From Myxococcales bacterium (GTDB taxonomy: Bacteria; Myxococcota_A; Polyangia; Haliangiales; SHYZ01), in NCBI GenBank assembly GCA_009692535.1, contig SHYZ01000013.1, positions 1 to 34,484 on the forward strand: a stretch of DNA of 34,484 bases, given 5' to 3'. Of this stretch, positions 21,624-28,734 are shown one piece after another. The translations under genes were made by a program, and so were the position numbers. How positions within the stretch are numbered: position 1 is the stretch's first letter; the number at the start of each line of letters is the position of its first letter. Under the pieces are notes generated by a model. The model saw only the letters and a program-made list of their open reading frames with translations. It was not told the origin of the DNA and ran no database searches.

Positions 21624-23755
21624 GAGAACTCTTCCGGCGCCGGCTCGGCTTGCTCCGTGCGCGACGCGGCGCTCGGCTCGCTCGACTCGAGCGCCGCGGT
21701 CAGGCTCGACAAGTAGGCACGCCGCACCTCGTCATCACGCAGCAACCGGAACGCCTCGTCGAGCAGGGTCGCGATCTCGGCGAGCGGTGTCGCGAGCTCG
21801 CGCTGCAGCTCGACCGGGAACGCCTCGTCGGCGTAGTCCTTGCGCCCCGCCTCCCACGCCCGCCGCAGCTCGAACAGCGTGGCGTCGCGGCGCACGCCGA
21901 GCACCGTGAAGTAGTCCCCCTCCACGACATGCGCGTGCTTCGCGAGGATCCGTTCGCGGTCGATCGCGAGGTCACCGCCACCGACGAGCGCCGGCGAGGT
22001 CTTGCGCTCGCGCGCGGTGTCGGATGCGCCCGGCGCGACCTGAAGCCGTACGAGCCCGAGCGCGAGCAGCGCGTGGGTGAGCTGCATGACGGTCTCGAGC
22101 GCGACGCCCGCTTGCGCCGAAAGCACGGCGACCGACCGTTGACCGTCGAGCAGCGCAAGCACTCGGCGCTCGCCGGGATCGAACTCGACCTCGACAAGCC
22201 CGGCGTCGAACTCAGCGCGCGGCCTCGGGATCGCGATCGCGTTTTCGCCACCGAGCAGACGCTGCAGCCGCTCGCGCTCCAGCTTCCGTCGCACGCCCTC
22301 GATGACCATCGCGGCGGGATGCGTGGTCAGCCGAATCTTCTCTTCGCCCACGCCGGTGCCGCCACGCGCCTCCCAGCTGCCCGAGTCCCAGCCGAAGAGC
22401 GAGTACGCGATGTCTTCGAGGTGCCGCCGCACCGCCGGCAGGAGCTCGCGCCGCTTGAGGAACCCGAGCTCGACCAGCACCTCGCCGAGGCGGCGGCCGG
22501 TCTCGGCGACCACCGTGCGGCTCTCGTGGTGCTGCTCGCGAGTGATCTTCCCCTCGCGGTAGAGCAGATCGCCCATGCGGTCATGCGCGAGGTTAGAGGT
22601 GGCGAAGACCGGTCGCCCCTCGGCGAACGAGATCGTCTTCTCAGCGTCGCCCCGGTGGAAGTGCACCGTCCCGGTGAAGCGCTCGCGAAAACAGCGGGCC
22701 ACGAGGAACGCGGCGTCCTCTTCGGCGAACTCGCCCTTGCGGGTGATCGGTGCCGGCGTGCGCCGCGGCTCCGCATGCGCGCGGTGTGCAACGGTAGGCG
22801 TCGGCGCCGGGGTCGCACCGGCAGGCGGTCGCGCTGGCCTGCCGACGGCCGGCAGGTCGGCTGCGAGCCCGGGCTGGGTGTCGACGCCGAAGCGGTCGAG
22901 GTCGAGGTCGTCGAGCTCCGCGCTGGCCCCGATCGCGACGACGGTCTGCGACTCGCCGCCAAACAGCCGACGCTCGATCTGCGACATCGTGCGGCGGAGA
23001 TCGCGCACCACGGTCGCCTCGCTTGACGGCGCTTCCGGCTTTCGCTGCGGTGCGCTCGGCACCACGCTCGGCACCGCGGGCGGAGCCACCGCCGCGGCGG
23101 CCGCGCTGGCCGACAGGATCAACGTCGGCTCACGCCACGGCGACGCCGGTGCAGCGCCGGCGTCCAGCGCCCGCGCCACCGCACGCGCAGACGACTCCTC
23201 GGCGCCAGCCGACGCTGCGATCGCATCCTCGACGACCTCGCGCAGGAGCTCATCGAGAACGTCGTCGCCGTCGGGCTCACCACGCGCCTGCGCCGAGCGC
23301 GCGGCGGACACCGACGCCTCGACCTCCTCCCAACCGTCGTCCACCGGCGAGGCCGGAGTCACGACCGGGACCCTGCCGGTCGCCGGCGCCGCGTGCAAGA
23401 GGCACTCGCGCACGCAGTAGACGAGCGCGGCCTCATCGACTGGCCGACGCAGGAAGTGCCGCGCGCCGAAACCGAACGAGTCGAGCGCGGTCCGAAACGG
23501 CCCCACCTCGTCGCCGACCACCACCATCAGCACCCCTGGCTGCAGCCCGCGCATCGCCGAGGCCAGCGCGATCGCGTCGCCATGCTCGATCGACGCGGCG
23601 AGGACCACCACGTGCACCGGGGCGTGCTCATACGCCTCGAGCGTAGCGTCGTCGCCAACGCCAACAGTCACCGGCCCGAGCCCGCCGGCACGGAGCGCGT
23701 GCGCGAGGCTGTCGCCGAGAGGAGCCGGCGCGACGACGAGAATTCCGTTCGACAC
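21620..23755 (-). CDS. DUF4388 (PATAN) protein with degenerate receiver and J-like C-terminus
   Basis: A 711-residue predicted cytoplasmic scaffold or regulator. Residues 1-120 look like a receiver fold (NGILVVAPAPLGDSLAHAL, then HFLRRPVDE at the position of the conserved Lys-Pro), but the phospho-acceptor segment reads VVVLAASIEHGDA without the expected Asp. Residues 130-335 are low-complexity Ala/Pro linker. Residues about 340-500 match the DUF4388/PATAN pattern (FTGTVHFHRGDAEKTISFAE, GRRLGEVLVELGFLKRRELL). The C-terminus, about 614-690, resembles a J domain (DYFTVLGVRRDATLFELRRA, then a helix ending DDEVRRAYLSS) but has no HPD motif. GTG 23755 follows priA by 32 bases. DUF4388 proteins are abundant in myxobacteria and occur with GTPase and motility signalling; the partner here is unknown. 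Confidence 0.75.
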   Translation of the reverse strand: MSNGILVVAPAPLGDSLAHALRAGGLGPVTVGVGDDATLEAYEHAPVHVVVLAASIEHGDAIALASAMRGLQPGVLMVVVGDEVGPFRTALDSFGFGARHFLRRPVDEAALVYCVRECLLHAAPATGRVPVVTPASPVDDGWEEVEASVSAARSAQARGEPDGDDVLDELLREVVEDAIAASAGAEESSARAVARALDAGAAPASPWREPTLILSASAAAAAVAPPAVPSVVPSAPQRKPEAPSSEATVVRDLRRTMSQIERRLFGGESQTVVAIGASAELDDLDLDRFGVDTQPGLAADLPAVGRPARPPAGATPAPTPTVAHRAHAEPRRTPAPITRKGEFAEEDAAFLVARCFRERFTGTVHFHRGDAEKTISFAEGRPVFATSNLAHDRMGDLLYREGKITREQHHESRTVVAETGRRLGEVLVELGFLKRRELLPAVRRHLEDIAYSLFGWDSGSWEARGGTGVGEEKIRLTTHPAAMVIEGVRRKLERERLQRLLGGENAIAIPRPRAEFDAGLVEVEFDPGERRVLALLDGQRSVAVLSAQAGVALETVMQLTHALLALGLVRLQVAPGASDTARERKTSPALVGGGDLAIDRERILAKHAHVVEGDYFTVLGVRRDATLFELRRAWEAGRKDYADEAFPVELQRELATPLAEIATLLDEAFRLLRDDEVRRAYLSSLTAALESSEPSAASRTEQAEPAPEEFS

Positions 23756-23787
23756 GGCGCGGCGAAGCCTAGCACGCGACCTGCGGC

Positions 23788-26208
23788 CTACATCGCGGAG
23801 AGCGGATCGACGTCGAGAACGACGCGCACCTTGGCGGACCCGGTGTCGAGTCCCGCGAGCAGCCGGCGCGCGAACGCCCGCAGCGCGACGCGATCGCTCG
23901 ACTTGAGCCAGAGGTGCCAGCGCGTTTTACCCTTTAGACGCGCGAGCGGGGCCTCGGCGGGGCCGAGCACGACGACGCCCGCCGCCGAACCGAGTTGCCG
24001 GCGGGCGCGCTCCGCGAGGTCATCGGCGACCGCCCGCACCTCCACGTCGTCATGACCTTCGAGTCGTACGGCGATCAGCCGCCCGTGCGGCGGATAGCCG
24101 AGCTCGGCACGCACCGCCGTCTCCGCGGCCTGAAACGCCTCGTAGTCGTGGTGCTGCGCGCAAGCGAGCGCGGGATGCGAAGGATCGTACGTCTGCACGA
24201 TCACGCGACCGGGTACATCGCCACGCCCCGCGCGACCGGCGACCTGGCAGAGCAACTGGAACGTGCGCTCCCCGGCGCGAAAGTCGGGCAGCGCGAGGCC
24301 GGCGTCGGCGAGCAGCACGCCGACCAAGGTCACGCCGGGGAAGTCGTGCCCCTTGGTCACCATCTGGGTGCCGACGAGGATGTCGATCTCGCGCCGCGCC
24401 ACACGGTCGAGCACGCTGCGCAGCCCGTCGCCCGCAGCGGTGTCGCGATCGAGGCGTGCCACGCGCGCCGACGGAAACCGAGCCGTGATCGCCGATTCGA
24501 CCTTTTCGGTGCCGGTGCCGTGCCGGCGGATCGTGGCCTGCCCGCCGCAACCGGGGCAAGCGATCGGCACCGGCTCACTGTGGCCGCAGTAGTGGCACCG
24601 CAAGCGATCGACGCCGCGGTGGAAGGTCAGCGACACCGAGCAGTTGCCACAGCGGAACGAGTGGCCGCAGCCGGTGCAGATCACGAAGGTGGAGAACCCG
24701 CGCCGGTTGAGAAAGAGGATGGTCTGCTCGCCGGCCGCGAGCGTGGCCGCCACCGCAGCGGCGAGCGGCGCGGTGAGCAGCGAGTCGGGATCGGCGCGAA
24801 ACGTGCGCAGGTCGACCAGCTCGACCTCAGGCAACGGGCGTGCGCCCGGCCGCGCCCCCATGCGCGCGAGCGTGTGCCGCCCCTCGCTGGCGAGGGTCCA
24901 GCTCTCGAGCGACGGCGTGGCCGAGCCCATCACGCAGACCGCGCCGGCCTGCTGCGCACGCACCAACGCGACGTCGCGCGCGTGGTAGCGGACGCCCTCC
25001 TCCTGCTTGAACGACGAGTCGTGCTCCTCGTCGACCACGATGAGGCCGACGTCCTTGACCGGCGCGAACACCGCCGACCGCGCGCCGAGCGCGATGCGTG
25101 CGTCGCCGCGGTGCAGCCGACGCCACTCATCGAAGCGCTCGCCGTCGGAGAGGCCGCTGTGCATCACCGCCACGAGATCGCCGAAACGCGCGCGGAAGCG
25201 CGACGCGAGCTGCGGCGTGAGTGAAATCTCGGGCACCAACACGATCGCGGTCTGGCCACGCGCGAGCACGCGGGCGATCGCCTGCAGGTAGACCTCGGTC
25301 TTGCCCGAGCCGGTCACGCCGAAGAGCAGGAACGAGCGGAACCCGCGCTCGTCGACCGCGTGCGCGATGCTCTCGAGCGCGGCCTGCTGCTCTGGTGTCG
25401 GCGGGAGCGGGTCCGCCGACGACTCACCGATGCTGCCGCGCCACGGATCCCGACGGGCCTCGCGCGTGCCGAGCACCACGACGCCCTGCGCGACGAGCGC
25501 GGCGAGCGCGGCCCCGGCGACCGGGAGCGCCGTGCGATCGATCGGCCCACCCGCAGCCTCGAGCGCGCGCAAAATCTCGAGCCGGCGCGGCGCACGCTCG
25601 AGCCGCGTGCGCTCCTCGGGCGTCGGCGCGCGCGCGAGCAGCACGGTCGCCACCGTGCGACCCCGCGTGCGCCCCCGCTCCTCCTCCTCGACCTCCTCCG
25701 CGAACCCGCGCCGCACAAGCTCTGCGCGGAGCTCCATCGGCACGCGCGCAGCCTCGGCGCCCGCCACCTGCGAGAGTCCGCGGCGCACACGCGCCTCGAG
25801 CGCACCGGTCGACTCGCCGACGAGCGCGGCGCGTCCCGCTGCCGTCGGCCGGAAGACGAGCCGCGACGCGACCTGGGTGCCCGACGGTGTCGCGAGACGA
25901 AGTGCCTCGCCGGGCGGCGCCTCATAGTAGCGGGCGACGAAGCGACAGAGCTCCACCACCGCGGGCTCGATCACCGGCAACTCGTCGAGCACGCGGGTGA
26001 TCGAACGCGCGTCGACCTCCACAGGCGCCGACTGACTGCGCTCGAGCACCACGCCGGTCACGCCACGCCGACCGAACGGCACCAGCACACGCACGCCGAC
26101 GCGCACCGCGTCCGAGAGCGCATCGGGCACGCGGTAGTGAAAGGTCCCCGGCACGGGCAGGCCCACCGCGACCTCGGCGAACGGCAGCATCGCCATCGGC
26201 GGGCTCAC
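23788..26208 (-). CDS. priA: Primosomal protein N' (replication restart helicase)
   Basis: An 806-residue superfamily 2 DNA helicase that loads the replisome at stalled forks. It has the N-terminal 3'BD (FAEVAVGLPVPGTFHYRVPD, RVLVPFGRRGVTGVV), Walker A in LLFGVTGSGKTEVYLQA, a DEEH box in LIVVDEEHDSSFKQ, and the PriA-specific Zn insert with four Cys pairs (CTGC, CGNC, CHYC, CPGC). Helicase motifs V and VI follow (VGTQMVTKGHDFPGVTLVGV, LLCQVAGRAGRGDVPG). GTG 26208 overlaps the hydrolase stop as GTGA; downstream ATG codons at residues 5 and 7 are alternatives. Complete, and rather long between the 3'BD and Walker A. Confidence 0.97.
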   Translation of the reverse strand: MSPPMAMLPFAEVAVGLPVPGTFHYRVPDALSDAVRVGVRVLVPFGRRGVTGVVLERSQSAPVEVDARSITRVLDELPVIEPAVVELCRFVARYYEAPPGEALRLATPSGTQVASRLVFRPTAAGRAALVGESTGALEARVRRGLSQVAGAEAARVPMELRAELVRRGFAEEVEEEERGRTRGRTVATVLLARAPTPEERTRLERAPRRLEILRALEAAGGPIDRTALPVAGAALAALVAQGVVVLGTREARRDPWRGSIGESSADPLPPTPEQQAALESIAHAVDERGFRSFLLFGVTGSGKTEVYLQAIARVLARGQTAIVLVPEISLTPQLASRFRARFGDLVAVMHSGLSDGERFDEWRRLHRGDARIALGARSAVFAPVKDVGLIVVDEEHDSSFKQEEGVRYHARDVALVRAQQAGAVCVMGSATPSLESWTLASEGRHTLARMGARPGARPLPEVELVDLRTFRADPDSLLTAPLAAAVAATLAAGEQTILFLNRRGFSTFVICTGCGHSFRCGNCSVSLTFHRGVDRLRCHYCGHSEPVPIACPGCGGQATIRRHGTGTEKVESAITARFPSARVARLDRDTAAGDGLRSVLDRVARREIDILVGTQMVTKGHDFPGVTLVGVLLADAGLALPDFRAGERTFQLLCQVAGRAGRGDVPGRVIVQTYDPSHPALACAQHHDYEAFQAAETAVRAELGYPPHGRLIAVRLEGHDDVEVRAVADDLAERARRQLGSAAGVVVLGPAEAPLARLKGKTRWHLWLKSSDRVALRAFARRLLAGLDTGSAKVRVVLDVDPLSAM

Positions 26209-27266
26209 CCCGGTGCCGCCGCGGCCACGTCGAGCAGAGCGGCCGCACCGACCGAGGCTGCGAGCGCATGCGCGAAGAACGAGACCACCTGCTGCTCGGC
26301 CCAGTAGCGGGGCCGCAGCATCGTCCCGCCGACGAAGCCGACGTGCCCGCCGTGATCGGTGAGCAGGAGCTCGAGGTATGGGTTCGCACGCGCGACGGTG
26401 ACCGGTACGGTGCGCCCCGGCACCAGCGGATCGTCGGCCGCCGAGAGCAGCAGCGTCGGCCGCCGCACGTTGGGCAACGCGGCGACCGCCGAACAGCGCG
26501 CGTAATAGTCAGCGGCGCCGGTGAAATCGAAGAGCCGCGCGGTGACGGCCTCGTCGAACTCGAGCAGGCTCCGCGCCTTGCGCACCCTGCGCCGGTCGAG
26601 CAAGCCCGGGTGCGTGCGCGCCTTGGCGAGTCCCTTCTTGCGCAGCCGGCGCAGGAAGCGCCGACGGTAGAGCGCGGTGGGGCCACGCCCGGTATCGACA
26701 GCGCTCACGCCAGCTGCGAGGTCGAACGGCGCTGAGACCACGGCCGCAGCGACGAGCGGTGAACGTTCGCGCGTGTCGCCAAGATGCGTGAGCAGCATGC
26801 TTGCGCCGAGCGAGAACCCGACTGCGAGGAGCGGTCCCTCGCCACGACGCTGCAGCTCGGCGAGGGCAAACGTGACGTCGCGCGTATCCCCGGCATGGTA
26901 GGCGGCAGGCAGCCGGTTCGGCTCGCCGCTGCACGAGCGCAGGTTCAGCGCGACCGCGCCCCACCCGCGCGCACGGCAGAGCCGCAGCACCGACGCCACG
27001 TAACCAGAGCGGCTCGAGCCCTCGAGTCCATGCAGGATGAGCACGCGCGGTGCGCCCGGCGGCGCGGCGAGAATATCTACGTCGATGAAGTCACCGTCGG
27101 GCGTGTCCCACCGCTCGCGCGTGCAGGCGGGGGCGCGAGCAGACCGCGCGAAGTGCGCGAAGATCGTCTGTGCGTGGCCGGAGACGATCCCCCGCGCGGG
27201 TCGAAACGGTTCAGTCGGCTGCCAGCCGAGCACCGATCCACGTGGCAACAGGAGTTCCACAGGCAT
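26205..27266 (-). CDS. Alpha/beta hydrolase, YheT/EMB8 family
   Basis: A 353-residue hydrolase. Family signatures are SGHAQTIFAHF near the N-terminus, LILHGLEGSSRSGYV (oxyanion region), ALNLRSCSGEPNRLPAAYHA, the nucleophile Ser in GFSLGASMLL, the acid Asp in SAADDPLVPG and the catalytic His in LTDHGGHVGFVGG. This resembles E. coli YheT. The substrate is unknown; esters or lipids are likely from distant relatives. ATG 27266 lies 7 bases after the lipoprotein gene, and the stop overlaps priA. The C-terminus carries an Ala-rich tail. Confidence 0.88.
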   Translation of the reverse strand: MPVELLLPRGSVLGWQPTEPFRPARGIVSGHAQTIFAHFARSARAPACTRERWDTPDGDFIDVDILAAPPGAPRVLILHGLEGSSRSGYVASVLRLCRARGWGAVALNLRSCSGEPNRLPAAYHAGDTRDVTFALAELQRRGEGPLLAVGFSLGASMLLTHLGDTRERSPLVAAAVVSAPFDLAAGVSAVDTGRGPTALYRRRFLRRLRKKGLAKARTHPGLLDRRRVRKARSLLEFDEAVTARLFDFTGAADYYARCSAVAALPNVRRPTLLLSAADDPLVPGRTVPVTVARANPYLELLLTDHGGHVGFVGGTMLRPRYWAEQQVVSFFAHALAASVGAAALLDVAAAAPG

Positions 27267-27273
27267 CGTCGCG

Positions 27274-27975
27274 CTACGGCTCGCGCCGCACGCGGTCGGT
27301 GAAAATCGTCAGGTAGATTCCGCGCGGCCCCTCGTGGGGAATCTCGATGGCGAGCCAAACCTTGCCGACCTTGCGCAGCTCAGTGGTCTGCCCGCTGCCG
27401 TCGAAGCTCCAGCCGTGCGCGCCCCGGACAAGCGCGTAGGGCGCGACCTCGGGGAGCGGAGCGAAAAAATCGTAGAGCGGTGCCGGCACGCCGGCCGGGG
27501 CGGCCGTAGGAGTCTCGAGCACGGCGACGATGCCCGCGAGCGTACGCTCGACCAGCTCGGCCGCCGCGCGATCTTTGATCTCCGGCTCGGCGACCATCGC
27601 GGCGAGCGCAGCGCCATCACGGCGCAGCCCCATCCCGACGAGGATCGGCTGCTCGAGCGCCTCGCCGGCCGGCTCCTCCTCGACGAGCGCGAGCGCCACG
27701 CCGACGAAGAGGTGGCGCCCAGGAGGAATCTCGCCCGCCACCCCGTCCGCCCAGCCGCGCGTCGCGAGACAAAAGACGCTCGGTGCGCGCGCGCAACCCG
27801 CGGCCTCATCGAGGCGCGCGAGGATCGTCGTGGCGAGGTCGGTGTTCGAGGTCGCAGCGGGCGGCGGTTGGCCCGACGCTGCGCCCGACGCTGCGCCCGT
27901 GGCCACGTGGGCCGCGCCGCCGCACGCACCGAGCGCGAGCGCCGCGACTGCGAAAAAGCGCGAGCGCCGCATCAT
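27274..27975 (-). CDS. Predicted lipoprotein, unknown function
   Basis: A 233-residue protein starting MMRRSRFFAVAALALGACGG, with Arg-rich n-region and lipobox LGAC. A low-complexity Ala/Ser/Gly/Pro linker follows, then a globular part containing CARAPSVFCLATRGW (a possible disulfide), a mixed alpha/beta pattern (RHLFVGVALALVEEE, ELVERTLAGIVAVLE) and a C-terminal IYLTIFTDRVRREP. I do not recognise the family. ATG 27975 overlaps the stop of the DUF2889-like gene as ATGA, which fixes the start against a longer open frame upstream. It is co-directional with the hydrolase gene, 7 bases on. Confidence 0.75.
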   Translation of the reverse strand: MMRRSRFFAVAALALGACGGAAHVATGAASGAASGQPPPAATSNTDLATTILARLDEAAGCARAPSVFCLATRGWADGVAGEIPPGRHLFVGVALALVEEEPAGEALEQPILVGMGLRRDGAALAAMVAEPEIKDRAAAELVERTLAGIVAVLETPTAAPAGVPAPLYDFFAPLPEVAPYALVRGAHGWSFDGSGQTTELRKVGKVWLAIEIPHEGPRGIYLTIFTDRVRREP

Positions 27976-28472
27976 GACGAGCTCCCCGTGGCCTCGGTCA
28001 CGGGATCGCGGTAGGCCGCGCAGGTGTTCCGCAGCACCGCCAGCGACAGCGTGCGTCGCTCCGCTTCGCTCCGTCGGTTGAACTCGGGCGACATGATGCC
28101 GAAGCCGTGCTCCGCCCCCACCAGCGACGTCGCGGCAAAGTTCACGACCTCCATCGCCAGCTCGCGCAGGTGCACGCACCCCTCGGGTCCGCCGAGCCGC
28201 CGGGCGACCTCCTTCATCACGCCGCGGCCGATGGTCAGCCCGACGAGCGACGCCGCCCGCCCAGCCACCGCCGGGCAGGCGCGGTGAAACGGCGCGTTCG
28301 GATACGCCGCCTCCGCCGCGAGCACCGTGCGCGTCGCAGGATCGAGCGTCACCTCCAGCGTGATGAGGTGATACGGGTCGAGGAAGCGCGCGATGATCTC
28401 AGCGTGCCCCGCGTCGGTCTCGTACAGATCGAGCGTGATGCTGCGCTGCGCCACGAGTCTCTTCCCCTGCAT
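27972..28472 (-). CDS. DUF2889-like protein
   Basis: A 166-residue soluble protein. Features consistent with DUF2889 are an N-terminal antiparallel core (RSITLDLYETDAGHAEIIAR FLDP split over two strands), a strand-turn with EVTLDPATRTVLAAEAAYPN, conserved Pro/Cys in HRACPAVAG, LVGLTIGRGVMKEV, and GCVHLRELAMEVVNF. No signal peptide. The biochemical role of the family is not known to me. It is the first gene of the eight-gene minus-strand operon. ATG 28472 has no strong Shine-Dalgarno. The divergent promoter region for this operon should lie in 28473-28734. Confidence 0.75.
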   Translation of the reverse strand: MQGKRLVAQRSITLDLYETDAGHAEIIARFLDPYHLITLEVTLDPATRTVLAAEAAYPNAPFHRACPAVAGRAASLVGLTIGRGVMKEVARRLGGPEGCVHLRELAMEVVNFAATSLVGAEHGFGIMSPEFNRRSEAERRTLSLAVLRNTCAAYRDPVTEATGSSS

Positions 28473-28734
28473 GCGAGAAAGTATATGCCGCCGCGGCTCT
28501 GGCGATTCGGGCGAGGTGTGCGATGTCGATCTGGGCGCGGAGCACGCCGTAGTCGCTGGCCGCGGCGGTTCAGGCCGTGAGATCGACTAGCGCGACAACA
28601 GCGCCGGTCAGGGCTGGCGCCGAACCTCGCCGCCGGCGACCACGGCGACCACACGCCGTCGCGAACTGCTTGCGAGTTCCGGCAGTTGAGGAGTACACAA
28701 TGGCGTCGCGGCTAACATTTGAAAGAGGTGCCTG
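28473..28734. other. Divergent intergenic region
   Basis: The longest gene-free stretch (262 bases), between the divergent starts of the DUF2889-like operon and the DUF4215 lipoprotein gene. It should hold both promoters. The last 50 bases before ATG 28735 are relatively AT-rich (AACATTTGAAAGAGG), but I could not find a convincing -35/-10 pair at normal spacing. No small gene or hairpin is evident. Confidence 0.5.

Noticed and set aside
28670-28718. Promoter before the DUF4215 gene (TTGCGA or TTGAGG with TACACA or TAACAT)
   Set aside because: Either the spacing is wrong (21 bases) or the -10 matches poorly, so it is not reliable enough to annotate.
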